From DATASD01 sp035478835 (GTDB lineage: Bacteria; Patescibacteriota; Saccharimonadia; Saccharimonadales; UBA4665), in NCBI GenBank assembly GCA_035478835.1, contig DATIJH010000009.1, positions 186,001 through 250,000 on the forward strand: a stretch of 64,000 bases of DNA. The letters run 5' to 3'. A model generated the notes under the pieces. The model did no database searches, was not told the DNA's origin, and was given only the letters and a program-made list of their open reading frames with translations. The first letter of the stretch is position 1; each line of letters begins with the position of its first letter. Made by a program: the position numbers and the translations under genes. Below are positions 1 to 8,282 of this stretch, in pieces.

Positions 1-39
1 CGAGAGCTACCACCCCAAAACGACCTTCGTAGAAGAGGT

Positions 40-80
40 TTGACAAGCATATGTTAACTATATTAATATTAACATAGTTA
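40..80 (+). promoter_or_regulatory. Promoter and palindromic operator of the marR gene
   Basis: A perfect TTGACA -35 box lies at 40-45, with an AT-rich -10 candidate (TAATAT, 64-69) 18 bp downstream. A 26-bp near-perfect palindrome spans 55-80: arms TAACTAT (55-61) and ATAGTTA (74-80) around the core TTAATATTAA (63-72), with one mismatched pair (62/73). A second inverted repeat, TATGTTAA (50-57) and TTAACATA (69-76), overlaps it. The palindrome covers the -10 region and the first base of the start codon, the usual place for an autorepressing MarR operator. Operator function is inferred. Confidence 0.75.
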
Positions 81-523
81 TGAATGAACTATCCGCCAGT
101 ACACTCCTTTACGAAGTAAACACCGTCATGGATCGCATAGCAGAATACCACTTAAAGCAAGGTGTTGGCATTTCCTATTCGCGGTTTGCCTTTTTGTCTG
201 CTGTTGAACAGTACCAGTCGGCAACACAGCATCAGATAGCACAAGCTTTGCGTATATCCGACCCAGCCAGCAGCAAACTATGCGCCGAGGCTGCACGCGA
301 CGGGTTGATCGCCATTACGACAAACCCTGCGCATAAGCGCCAACGGCTTGTCAGCCTAACGCTCAGTGGAAAAACTATCCTCCAGAAAAGCATGACACTT
401 CTGGACGGCTGCTTTAGTGATATATGCGAACGAGCTGGCGTAGATGAAGTCAATTACCGTCAACAAACAGCACTTGTTTTAGACAGTTTAAACAATAAAT
501 ATAAGGAGATGATAAAACAATGA
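80..523 (+). CDS. MarR-family transcriptional regulator
   Basis: A 147-residue protein, the usual MarR length. A winged helix-turn-helix spans roughly residues 30-100: an HQIAQALRISDPASSKL recognition region, then a wing around NPAHKRQRLVSLT and the typical LTLSGKTIL strand-helix. MarR proteins are dimers that bind palindromic DNA and are released by ligands or oxidants. The stop overlaps the start of the DUF1772-like gene by 4 nt, so the two are co-transcribed, and the palindrome at 55-80 suggests autorepression. The ligand cannot be read from sequence. The gene is AT-rich compared with most of the window, consistent with acquisition. Confidence 0.88.
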   Translation: MNELSASTLLYEVNTVMDRIAEYHLKQGVGISYSRFAFLSAVEQYQSATQHQIAQALRISDPASSKLCAEAARDGLIAITTNPAHKRQRLVSLTLSGKTILQKSMTLLDGCFSDICERAGVDEVNYRQQTALVLDSLNNKYKEMIKQ

Positions 524-1017
524 AAACATTATTAGTAGCCACAGCGGTTCTTACCAGTTTCCTGGCAGGAATTTTCCTGGCATATTCACTATCGGTCAAT
601 CCAGCCCTACACAGCCTCAGTGATCATACATATGTAGAGACAATGCAAAGAATTAACAAAGTAATCCAAAACCCCTTATTCTTCCTCGTATTTATGGGTC
701 CGGTCATACTATTACCGCTTACCGCATACCTTAGCTACAAAACAGGTGTTTCGCGACAGTTTTACACCCTAGCTGGCGCCTCGTTGCTATATATCATATT
801 GACCTTTGGCGTTACGGTTGGCGGCAATGTACCGCTCAACAACAAATTAGCAGCCGTCCCCGTGGCTTCAGCCTCTGCGGCCGATCTCCACAAAGCACGC
901 ACCGATTTTGAAGGTCCATGGAATGGCTTGCATGCGGTTCGCACCGTAGCAGGAATAGCAGCGAGCGTGCTGGCAATTACCGCTTGCATTCTTCCCGCAA
1001 TTGACGCAAAAGATTAG
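520..1017 (+). CDS. DUF1772 (anthrone-oxygenase-like) membrane protein
   Basis: A 165-residue integral membrane protein with about four hydrophobic segments (roughly residues 4-24, 52-72, 80-100 and 140-160). The layout resembles the DUF1772 family: a soluble loop with N-V-P-L-N-N near residue 105 and a W-N-x-L-H-x-V-R-T motif before the last helix. Family members are often annotated as anthrone-oxygenase-like, but bacterial function is mostly unknown. It is translationally coupled to the marR gene (ATGA overlap) and follows an AAGGAG Shine-Dalgarno sequence inside that gene. The MarR protein probably controls its level in response to a small molecule. Confidence 0.75.
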   Translation: MKTLLVATAVLTSFLAGIFLAYSLSVNPALHSLSDHTYVETMQRINKVIQNPLFFLVFMGPVILLPLTAYLSYKTGVSRQFYTLAGASLLYIILTFGVTVGGNVPLNNKLAAVPVASASAADLHKARTDFEGPWNGLHAVRTVAGIAASVLAITACILPAIDAKD

Positions 1018-1102
1018 TACTTCTTCACATTGGAGAAAGAAACATGGTTCTGTTTTTTTGGACAACGCCCCTCCATCCCAGCCATGAGATTATTACAGAT
1101 TT

Positions 1103-1129
1103 AAAAGAGCCCGAGCTTCGGACTCTTTT
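1103..1129. terminator. Bidirectional intrinsic terminator
   Basis: AAAAGAG (1103-1109) pairs with CTCTTTT (1123-1129), and CCGA with TCGG form the inner stem. A-run and T-run flanks let it serve both converging genes (DUF1772-like, ending 1017, and SnoaL-like, ending 1149). Confidence 0.8.
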
Positions 1130-1148
1130 AAGTTGGCATTGCTTTGCG

Positions 1149-1568
1149 CTATCTCTTTGGCAGGGCATCAACTACCACCTGGAAACGCCTGGGATCAAAG
1201 TAGTCGTGATACTCACTAATTAAACCGTCCCTGAATTTGAACACGGCAATATTGGTATTAGTATAGACGGTACCGCCAGCAATAATGGCGTAGTTGGTAT
1301 ATTCTACGCAAACCGCGTCCGAATTGGCGTCGCTATATACGTCGGTAATTGTTGATTTAAACGTTTCAAAATTGCCAATCAAGCCCTTAAATGCTTGGTA
1401 AATAGCGTCCTTACCTTCTATGTTTGAGGCAAAACCTTCTGGCGGATATGGTACTAAAATTTTACTGTCTTCATGCCAAAGTTTAATCGCCGTATCGACA
1501 TCTTTATCACCAAGTAGATCGTAAAACCTGCGTGCTATATCGGCATTGTGTTGACCTAGATTTGTCAT
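1149..1568 (-). CDS. SnoaL-like / NTF2-fold protein
   Basis: A 139-residue single-domain protein with the SnoaL/NTF2-like pattern: an N-terminal helix (N-A-D-I-A-R-R-F-Y-D-L-L), an L-W-H-E-D segment, a G-K-D-A-I-Y-Q-A-F helix, and C-terminal strands ending in a D-Y-F-D-P-R-R-F motif typical of ketosteroid-isomerase-like proteins. The fold covers isomerases, hydrolases and binding proteins, so the substrate is unknown. The start is set by AAAGGAG just upstream of ATG. It lies alone on the minus strand downstream of the DJ-1 gene and may share its accessory origin. Confidence 0.8.
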   Translation of the reverse strand: MTNLGQHNADIARRFYDLLGDKDVDTAIKLWHEDSKILVPYPPEGFASNIEGKDAIYQAFKGLIGNFETFKSTITDVYSDANSDAVCVEYTNYAIIAGGTVYTNTNIAVFKFRDGLISEYHDYFDPRRFQVVVDALPKR

Positions 1569-1636
1569 TTTACTCCTTTTTGTTACATTTTGCGTCCCGT
1601 AATTATACTAAAAGCTTGCGGGAAGACGAAGAACTA

Positions 1637-2272
1637 TCATTGACGAGCGGCTTGTAGCACTCCGAAAAGTTGCATCAGAGATGCCTCATCGTGTTTGCCA
1701 TAAAAACCGTACCAGTGTTCAAGCGCCTCTGGCGACATAACTTTTAGTGCTGCAAGGATGTGTTGAGTAAATTCGACAGGAGCCGTCGAGCCGGCAGTAA
1801 TCAGATGATCGTCCGTGTATGCAAGCTCATATTTAAAGTGTGCCTCACCGTGGTATGTAGGGAATGACATTTTGAGATAGTCGAGACTTGTGGCAGTGTG
1901 CTTTACGTCGTCAAGCATGCCGGCTTTAGCCATAGCCTCAACCGCGCCGCAAATAGCTGCTACGTGTACGTCGGCTTTTAAAAATTGCTGCGCGAGCTTT
2001 AGTGCAGCTTCGTGCTGTGGCTGCAGCCAATCATCGCTTCCAGGCAAAATCAGCAAGGCTGCGTTGTCAATGGCGACTTCCTCAAGGCTACAGTCGGGAG
2101 TGATTTTTACGCCCCCCATAGTCACAACGGGTTCTTTTGTCAGGGCCACCGTTTTAACCGTAAAACGCTCGGTAACTGTAAAAAACCGGCCACTCTGTAA
2201 TTCGGCGATAGCCTGACCTGGTTCCCAGTCTGCCATAGCGGGCAATACGTATAAATATACTGTTTTATTCAT
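1637..2272 (-). CDS. DJ-1/PfpI family protein
   Basis: About 211 residues when started at ATG 2272, which has GGAGATATA upstream; an in-frame upstream codon would add 24 non-conserved residues. The class-I amidotransferase-like fold is visible: an N-terminal hydrophobic strand (V-Y-L-Y-V-L), an L-L-I-L-P-G-S strand-turn, and the nucleophile elbow V-A-A-I-C-G-A with a cysteine near residue 105. DJ-1/PfpI members are glyoxalases, chaperone-like proteins or regulators; which applies is not decided. It lies downstream of the AraC-type regulator on the same strand, a common pairing. Confidence 0.85.
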   Translation of the reverse strand: MNKTVYLYVLPAMADWEPGQAIAELQSGRFFTVTERFTVKTVALTKEPVVTMGGVKITPDCSLEEVAIDNAALLILPGSDDWLQPQHEAALKLAQQFLKADVHVAAICGAVEAMAKAGMLDDVKHTATSLDYLKMSFPTYHGEAHFKYELAYTDDHLITAGSTAPVEFTQHILAALKVMSPEALEHWYGFYGKHDEASLMQLFGVLQAARQ

Positions 2273-2354
2273 TATATCTCCGTTCGTTAGTATAACTCTT
2301 AGTGTATCGAACCTTGACCTAGGAGCATTGTAAAAAACGGACAATCGATTTACG

Positions 2355-3113
2355 CTATTCGAGTGTTAGTTCATCGTCCAGTGTAAGAGGTGTAACGCCG
2401 ATTAGTTCTCGGAATTCGTTATGTAAGTGAGCCTGGTCACTGTAGCCCGAGGCGGCTGCAATTGCTGTGATGGTACCCGCTGATTGCTTTAGGCTTTTCA
2501 CTGCAGCTTGCTGGCGGCATATCTTGATAAAGTCTTTCGGGGTTATTCCTGTATAAGATGCAAAGCGTCGGCGCAATTGTCGATCGCTTAATGGAAGGCC
2601 GGCGGCAAACTGTTCAACCGAACCAACACCGTCGGCCGCTCGTACGTTAGCGATGAACCGGTCAACTAGTGCGTCGCGAGCAAAATAGTTTCCTTTAATA
2701 AGCGTGTGGATTAGTTCGGTTAATGGGTCAAGGCGCATGTTTTTTGCCCCTGTTGTCTTTGTTAGTGCTGCTTCAAATTTCTGGATGGGCAGACAGCGTA
2801 ACTCCGACCCAAAGACTCGGCCATCTTTCATGATGGCAGTGTTAAAACCAGGAATGGTTATTTTTGTCCCTGCGACAAGCCGAGCACCAAAAAAGCTTTC
2901 ACCGGCATGTACATTGGTTATTTGGAATTTACTCATCGGACCAATGATCGCCAAGCCGCGTCCGCTAGTGTTTGAATACGCGAGCAGTTGCATGTTTGCC
3001 GTAGGGAGAAGTCGAAGCGTTCCGTTATACTCAATGGGACTTTGCCAGAAGGCCTCAACCCACGAGGCAAGCGTAGCGGTAGGAGCTGATTCCTGGTAGG
3101 GCAAAAATGGCAT
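2355..3113 (-). CDS. AraC-family transcriptional regulator
   Basis: A 252-residue protein with an N-terminal sensing region (about 1-145, resembling the DUF6597 domain often fused to AraC proteins) and a C-terminal AraC DNA-binding domain (about 150-245). The paired helix-turn-helices are readable: L-S-D-R-Q-L-R-R-R-F-A-S-Y-T-G-I-T-P-K-D-F, then I-A-A-A-S-G-Y-S-D-Q-A-H-L-H-N-E-F ending G-V-T-P-L. It precedes the DJ-1 gene by 82 nt on the same strand and probably regulates it. A -10-like TAGTCT lies 9 nt before ATG, so its mRNA may have almost no leader. Confidence 0.88.
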   Translation of the reverse strand: MPFLPYQESAPTATLASWVEAFWQSPIEYNGTLRLLPTANMQLLAYSNTSGRGLAIIGPMSKFQITNVHAGESFFGARLVAGTKITIPGFNTAIMKDGRVFGSELRCLPIQKFEAALTKTTGAKNMRLDPLTELIHTLIKGNYFARDALVDRFIANVRAADGVGSVEQFAAGLPLSDRQLRRRFASYTGITPKDFIKICRQQAAVKSLKQSAGTITAIAAASGYSDQAHLHNEFRELIGVTPLTLDDELTLE

Positions 3114-3120
3114 AGTATCT

Positions 3121-3257
3121 CTAGACTAGCAGGATTAAATGATAGATCCTAGCCGTCCATTGTCTTTGTCTTCATTCAGTTCCTCCCCAGTCGTGAAGTT
3201 ATTGCAGACACAAGCGCGAGTTGAAGTCACCACATAAATAAACCCTGCTAGGTCTAG
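3121..3257. repeat. Intergenic segment bounded by a 13-nt inverted repeat
   Basis: CTAGACTAGCAGG at 3121-3133 is the reverse complement of 3244-3257 apart from one inserted G. The 110 bp between contain no convincing ORF. A 19-nt imperfect direct repeat (3201-3219 and 3331-3349, beginning ATTGCAG, 16/19 identical) overlaps the region; its second copy carries the -35 of the next gene. This could be a small mobile-element remnant or a regulatory structure. Confidence 0.4.
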
Positions 3258-3330
3258 GTATGATTGCCCTCGACTCCACCTTTATCAAATAACTCTCAAC
3301 GGCAAAAAAATCGGACGTTGCAGATTGCTC

Positions 3331-3366
3331 ATTGCAGGCATAAGCGGGATGACTTATGATGGTGTG
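3331..3366 (+). promoter_or_regulatory. Leaderless-type promoter
   Basis: TTGCAG (3332-3337), a 17-bp spacer, TATGAT (3355-3360), then six bases and ATG at 3367. Transcription should begin at or next to the start codon, and there is no Shine-Dalgarno sequence. Confidence 0.65.
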
Positions 3367-4407
3367 ATGAAGCGTTTTATCATTATGGTAGTCGCGCTAA
3401 CGCTCGTTATTGGTGTTTGTATTGGACTTGGATTTCCGTTCGCCGCCTCAGCTTCTGCTAGTGATCGCTCCGAGCTTGCAGTTACATTAGCATCGGCGCT
3501 GATACAGGTAGCATCCGCTTACCTCTTTTTATACGCAATGCGAAGCTTCAAGCCAGTACTGCGTAAAAGTTACGTTTTTATTGTGATCGGTACGCTCATG
3601 CTAGCTTTCGTCCAAGTCGGCCTACCTGTGGCTACTATTTTTCATCTATACAATTTTTGGCCGCTACTAGTACTCGTGTTGCTATTTTACTTCTGTAGCG
3701 GCATATTCATGTATGTTGGTATTCGTAAGTATGCACTGCTTGTGGAAGTCCGAAATAAGCTTATCTACCGGCGATGGATGATAGGCCTCGCTATTATATT
3801 GTCAGTCATACTGACACTTATTTTTCGCGAAGCGCCGTTGCCCCAGCTCATAGGTTGTAATCTGGCTTTTAATATAGCTGCCGTAATTATCGCCCGACGC
3901 ATCCGGCGGCAACTTGGTGAAATATATACCGATGCCATAAATAAACTAGCCCTAAGTTTTATGGCGATTATTATATTTGATCTTCATATGTTAGTAGTAC
4001 AGGCGTTCTGGCCGGACAGCAAAGGATGGTATTTTACGTTTGGTATTCACTATTGGCCGCAAGTACTATGGGCAGTAGCATCGCTTGTTGCTGGCCAGGC
4101 ATTCTTCCGAACGGCTTATTATCCTCAGGCAATCCAAGAAAATGCCAATTTTATTGACTCAATAATATATGTCGCCGCCTTGGCTAGCAATAAGCAAGCT
4201 ATCGATCCAATTCTTGATCAATTACGGCTAATTACCTCTAAGAAAAATCCCAATGACTTTACTGACCAGGATCGTCGAACACTCCTGGCTATTTATCGTC
4301 AAATTGAAGATTATTTGGTAACGAATGATCCTTTACGAACCTATTCTCGACAGGAGCTTCGTAGTCACCTTACATATGACTTTCAAAGCGCGCTGAACGC
4401 CGCCTAG
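3367..4407 (+). CDS. Polytopic membrane protein of unknown function
   Basis: A 346-residue protein with about eight hydrophobic segments in the first 265 residues and a soluble, charged C-terminal tail of about 80 residues. The start at ATG 3367 gives an N-terminal signal-anchor (R-F-I-I-M-V-V-A-L) and is supported by a -10 box exactly six bases upstream; a longer reading from 3325 would overlap that promoter. The arrangement of a multi-TM sensor-like module plus cytoplasmic tail recalls MASE-type or regulator-linked membrane sensors, but no output domain is visible. Function unknown. Confidence 0.75.
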   Translation: MKRFIIMVVALTLVIGVCIGLGFPFAASASASDRSELAVTLASALIQVASAYLFLYAMRSFKPVLRKSYVFIVIGTLMLAFVQVGLPVATIFHLYNFWPLLVLVLLFYFCSGIFMYVGIRKYALLVEVRNKLIYRRWMIGLAIILSVILTLIFREAPLPQLIGCNLAFNIAAVIIARRIRRQLGEIYTDAINKLALSFMAIIIFDLHMLVVQAFWPDSKGWYFTFGIHYWPQVLWAVASLVAGQAFFRTAYYPQAIQENANFIDSIIYVAALASNKQAIDPILDQLRLITSKKNPNDFTDQDRRTLLAIYRQIEDYLVTNDPLRTYSRQELRSHLTYDFQSALNAA

Positions 4408-4465
4408 AGCCAGATTGTAACGAACCCGCCACCCTGTGCGCTACGTCTGCTCAAGGCCCTTGCAC

Positions 4466-5089
4466 CTAAGGAAATGTTTTTGCAGCTTTTAAAGGCTGAA
4501 GCACACGCCCTACTCTTCCCAATCGCTGAGTTATGGGCTGATACTGCTGGTAGATCTTATCTCCGTACTTGCGGGTTATTGCCGCATGCGGTTTGACCCA
4601 TAAGCCGGCATCACGACCGTCAACGCCCAAAGTGTAATCCGGGTCGGGTAGCCCCAGCATAGAATGAGATAAAACTCTCACGCCACGCATCTTACCCTTA
4701 ACGACATATGGCGTTTCGTCACGAAGCATGGTGTTTTTTACGGCAAAGATACCTGGAGTCAGATAGTAGGGATGCCCCTGGTCCGACCACATCACTTCCC
4801 AACCCATGACATGAACCACAAATTTATGGCAGCTCCATCCGTCGGTTGGCTGAGAATCGGCTGCGAGATACTTAGTGTAAAAATCAGCGACCCGCTCTGC
4901 CTTCTCCTCTTCCCAGTGTAAGGGCATGGTTTTAGCGGGCTGATCGCCATCATAGAGCTTGCCCTCTATAAATCTCCCATCAGCCATCTCTATGCCTGTT
5001 ACGAGATAATTCGCAGCTGTTGTCTCCGCTTCGATGTTTTTTTGAGAAAATGGATCTTGCTGACAGTACAGCGATAGTGTTTCGGACAT
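4466..5089 (-). CDS. Hypothetical protein, possible NlpC/P60-like fold
   Basis: A 207-residue soluble protein that I do not recognise. A G-W-S-C-H-K-F-V-V-H-V-M-G segment near residue 84 resembles the nucleophile helix of NlpC/P60 cysteine peptidases, and a later V-L-S-H-S-M segment near residue 141 could supply a histidine. This is only a pattern resemblance; there is no signal peptide. TATAAT lies eight bases before ATG with no Shine-Dalgarno sequence, so a leaderless mRNA is likely. Base composition resembles the AT-rich accessory block. Confidence 0.6.
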   Translation of the reverse strand: MSETLSLYCQQDPFSQKNIEAETTAANYLVTGIEMADGRFIEGKLYDGDQPAKTMPLHWEEEKAERVADFYTKYLAADSQPTDGWSCHKFVVHVMGWEVMWSDQGHPYYLTPGIFAVKNTMLRDETPYVVKGKMRGVRVLSHSMLGLPDPDYTLGVDGRDAGLWVKPHAAITRKYGDKIYQQYQPITQRLGRVGRVLQPLKAAKTFP

Positions 5090-5213
5090 ATATTTATATT
5101 ATAAAACTATTATGCTAAATCGTAAATACCCTAGTCCTCTCGCTATCGTAGGTTGAGAGATTTTTCACAGCCTATGCCTGCGCGTTCGCTTATACTATAC
5201 ATAAGGAGGCGAT

Positions 5214-5705
5214 ATGAGACGCATACCTTATCAGCTCGGATGGTTCGCAATCAAAAAAGTGCGGCAGACAGAGAAAAAACAGGCTGCCAAAAAGAAGATA
5301 AGTAAGGTGGTGAGCCTAGCGCAAGAGAAAATTTTCAGCGCCACAACCGTGTTCCCCTTCACCCTGTTTCCGAGCACGATCACCATCAATCGCACCAAAA
5401 TATCAATTACCAACCGCGTGTTCTTTATGGTTGCTAATGTGGTGAGCGTTAACATCGAAGACATATTAAATGTCACGTCGCACGTCGGGCCGTTCTTTGG
5501 ATCGCTCGAAATTCACACAAAATTCTTTGATCCGGGCAAGCCATACAGTGTACAGTATCTGTGGCGTGAGGATGCGCTCAAGATAGACCGAATTATGCAC
5601 GGCTATGGTATAGCGCTCGAGAAAAATATTGATACCGATGCCCTCAGCTGCGAAGAGCTGGCAAGTATGTTGAATACATTGGGCCAAGAAGCCACCGAGA
5701 CGTAA
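5214..5705 (+). CDS. Hypothetical protein with PH-like domain
   Basis: A 163-residue soluble protein. The first 40 residues are basic and helical (K/R/A-rich). Residues about 45-115 alternate strands in the way of bacterial PH-like domains (F-T-L-F-P-S-T-I-T-I-N, then K-I-S-I-T-N-R-V-F-F, then V-N-I-E-D-I-L-N-V), followed by a short C-terminal helix. No enzymatic motif is visible. The start is fixed by AAGGAGGCGAT before ATG, with TATACT about 17 nt further up, so this is a conventional leadered gene. It lies 48 nt upstream of a small membrane protein and may be co-transcribed with it. Confidence 0.65.
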   Translation: MRRIPYQLGWFAIKKVRQTEKKQAAKKKISKVVSLAQEKIFSATTVFPFTLFPSTITINRTKISITNRVFFMVANVVSVNIEDILNVTSHVGPFFGSLEIHTKFFDPGKPYSVQYLWREDALKIDRIMHGYGIALEKNIDTDALSCEELASMLNTLGQEATET

Positions 5706-5753
5706 ACAGGCAGCACTCGGCGCCGACGTACAAAAATGACAGAAAGGACCCTT

Positions 5754-6083
5754 ATGCGAAAATTCCAGGCACTGACGCTGCTCGGCAAAGTATTTGTAGT
5801 GTTGACGATTGCGATTTTGGGGACTTTGATTGCGCTGTACGTTTTTCAGTTAAAAGACGCGCTTAGTATGGATCCGCATTCATTCAACTGTTTGCACGAC
5901 AGTATGATGTCCCAAATTTGCCATGATCCGTATGGCAGCTCTGTGTCGTGGGCTGTGATCCTGCTGATCGTTTTGGGTTGGCCGGTGTTGGCTGTTTGGG
6001 CGGTGCTCGGAGTTGTACTGCTTGTGCGCCGTAAGCGCTCATCCAAAAGGCCAAACACTCCGGCGGCATCAGGCATATCTTAA
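5754..6083 (+). CDS. Small membrane protein
   Basis: A 109-residue protein with two hydrophobic segments (about residues 8-29 and 62-90) separated by a polar loop holding two cysteines (residues about 43 and 54) that could form a disulfide outside. The tail is basic (R-R-K-R-S-S-K-R). AGAAAGGA seven bases before ATG 5754 selects this start over the in-frame ATG at 5736. No family recognised. Confidence 0.6.
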   Translation: MRKFQALTLLGKVFVVLTIAILGTLIALYVFQLKDALSMDPHSFNCLHDSMMSQICHDPYGSSVSWAVILLIVLGWPVLAVWAVLGVVLLVRRKRSSKRPNTPAASGIS

Positions 6084-6214
6084 CAAAAGCCGTTGCTACA
6101 GCGGTCGGGCCCAAACTTATACACAACAAACATTAAATTTTGCTGAATTCCGCTTGCCGGAATGTTGTAGCTTATGCTTTAATGAGCTCAATATCAAAAA
6201 ATAAAGGTAAGAGT

Positions 6215-8212
6215 ATGCCTACCCAGAAAAAACCCATAAAAAGATCCGTGACTTCTCGGAAGACACCTACAAAAACTAAACAACCATCCAGGTTCGCACG
6301 ATGGACATCAGCCCGATACGCTCGCCCAGCACTGTTTGTGCTGGCGTTTGCTGTTATTGGGGTAATTGCCTCGTTGTGGGCCTCGGCGGCCACGACTACA
6401 GAGAGCCTTTGGAGCGGCTCAACCGTACCTTCGGTACTTACGTGGAGCGACAAAAGCAACATTGAACTTGGCGTGAAATTCACGACTGACGTCGCCGGCT
6501 ATATTAATGGTGTGCGATTCTATAAGAGCGCTCAGAACACTGGCGTTCACACTGGTACTTTGTGGGACGCAAACGGCACCTCGCTCGGCCAGGTGACCTT
6601 TACGAATGAAACCAAGAGCGGCTGGCAAACGGCAATGTTTGCAACGCCTACCAGTGTGGCCTCAGGCACTACGTACATTGTTTCGTATCACGCGCCAAAG
6701 GGTCATTACTCGCTTGGGCCCGACTACTTCAAGAAGGGCGCACACGTGAGTGGTCACCTGACCGCTCCGCAGTACTCTGCAAGCAACCCGAATGGCGTCT
6801 ATGTTGACAGCACCAATCCGCACGCCTTTCCTACGCAAAATGGCGATGGCGACAACTACTACGTTGACGTAGTCTTTAGTGCTAAGCTCATCAACCCACA
6901 GCCCGCACCAGCTGCTCCAACGGGTGTAACTGCTACAAATGTTAGCGGTGGCGTTTCGGTTGCATGGCAGGCCAGCGCAAGCACCAACTCGATTAGCAAC
7001 TACAATGTGTACCGCGGCGGCAGCAAACTGGCGACAGTTGCAGGCGCCACACTGAACTACACCGACACAACTGTTGCTGCCGGCCAAACATATAACTACC
7101 AAGTACAGGCTATCGACAGCACTGGCGCGTCCTCGGCACTTTCCACGAGCGCGACCGTTGTAGTTCCGAGCTCCGGCGATACTGGCGGTGGTACTGGCGC
7201 GGGTGGTACCGGCGGCACTACGACCCCCCCTGTAGTTACCGGCTCGACAACATGTCCACTTCCTGCTTACCCAAGCCCAAGTTGTACTGGACGCCCTGCA
7301 AGCCTCGGCGGCACATACAACGCAAGTGGCGCAGTTGTAACGACGGGCTTTGCAAAAACTTTTAACGGTGACTACGAAGCAACCACTCCTGGCGAAGTCA
7401 TCGACAACTGGCACATTGTTGGCCACATCCTTGTCGAAGCCGACAACATTACCGTTAAGAACAGTCTTATCGAAGGTAGTATTACGAACGAAATTGGCGG
7501 CAAAGGCTTCCTCGGCAGCTTAGTTGTCCAAGACACGAGCATCGTAAACAGCCCGCAAGGCATCAACACCGGCAATGGTGAAATCTGCGATAGCGAACCA
7601 GGCATCGGTCAGACCAACTGGACGGCTGCACGCGTGTACATTGACCACCACGTAACCGGCACACAGACCTCGCACACCGGTAACATTACGCTTCGCGATA
7701 GCTTTGTAAAAGTCTGTGGTCTTTCGCCTGAGTATACTGGTGCGAACTCACCGGTACACAGCCCCGATGGCTCGCACTCCGACCCATTCCAAGGCTACTG
7801 CCCTGAGGCGCCAAGCATCACTTGCGACAACATTACACTCGACCACACGACGTTCGACGACCTTGTCCGGCCAATCGTTAGCCACAAGAATGGCCAGTCA
7901 TACCTGGACACCACCCAGTATGTAACTGGTCCTATCTTTACCAACCTTGGCCCTGGAAACGGCTACGGCGAGAACACGGTTGTAACGAACAACCTGCTTC
8001 TTGGCGGCGCATACAGCATGTACACTGGCTGGCGCGCGGGCCCAGCGATGATCATCACGGGCAACCGGGTGGTCGACCACAGTTGGGTTTACGGCTACGG
8101 CGATCAGAGCGGCAGTTGCAGCAACATTAAATGGAGCGACAACACCTCTGTAACCGTTGATAGCGCCTACAACGTGACGGGTACTGTTCAAGCATACCCC
8201 TGCCAGAACTAA
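6215..8212 (+). CDS. Exported DUF4082/FN3/beta-helix surface protein
   Basis: About 665 residues from ATG 6215 (AAAGGTAAGAG upstream; in-frame earlier starts lack a ribosome site). Order: basic T/K-rich N-terminus, one transmembrane anchor (about residues 33-52), a DUF4082 domain (about 55-225, starting T-E-S-L-W-S-G), a fibronectin type III domain (about 230-320), a Gly/Thr linker, and a right-handed parallel beta-helix-like C-terminal half (N-N-I-T-L-D-H-T, G-N-I-T-L-R-D style coils). Such helices are typical of polysaccharide lyases and glycan-binding proteins, but catalytic residues cannot be assigned. It converges on a GT2/sortase operon, which suggests a cell-surface glycan role. Confidence 0.8.
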   Translation: MPTQKKPIKRSVTSRKTPTKTKQPSRFARWTSARYARPALFVLAFAVIGVIASLWASAATTTESLWSGSTVPSVLTWSDKSNIELGVKFTTDVAGYINGVRFYKSAQNTGVHTGTLWDANGTSLGQVTFTNETKSGWQTAMFATPTSVASGTTYIVSYHAPKGHYSLGPDYFKKGAHVSGHLTAPQYSASNPNGVYVDSTNPHAFPTQNGDGDNYYVDVVFSAKLINPQPAPAAPTGVTATNVSGGVSVAWQASASTNSISNYNVYRGGSKLATVAGATLNYTDTTVAAGQTYNYQVQAIDSTGASSALSTSATVVVPSSGDTGGGTGAGGTGGTTTPPVVTGSTTCPLPAYPSPSCTGRPASLGGTYNASGAVVTTGFAKTFNGDYEATTPGEVIDNWHIVGHILVEADNITVKNSLIEGSITNEIGGKGFLGSLVVQDTSIVNSPQGINTGNGEICDSEPGIGQTNWTAARVYIDHHVTGTQTSHTGNITLRDSFVKVCGLSPEYTGANSPVHSPDGSHSDPFQGYCPEAPSITCDNITLDHTTFDDLVRPIVSHKNGQSYLDTTQYVTGPIFTNLGPGNGYGENTVVTNNLLLGGAYSMYTGWRAGPAMIITGNRVVDHSWVYGYGDQSGSCSNIKWSDNTSVTVDSAYNVTGTVQAYPCQN

Positions 8213-8235
8213 CCGATCAGTTGTTGATCTAAGTA

Positions 8236-8261
8236 AAAACCCGGGAGCGATCCCGGGTTTT
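8236..8261. terminator. Bidirectional intrinsic terminator
   Basis: AAAACCCGGGA and TCCCGGGTTTT form an 11-bp perfect stem around GCGA. It sits between the converging beta-helix gene and GT2 gene and suits both strands. Confidence 0.92.
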
Positions 8262-8282
8262 GCTATACCCTAAAAATGCCGG

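Noticed and set aside
6662..7426. 254-codon minus-strand ORF opposite the beta-helix gene
   Set aside because: It is a shadow of a repetitive Thr/Ser/Gly-rich coding region, Cys/Arg/Ala-rich and without a start signal.
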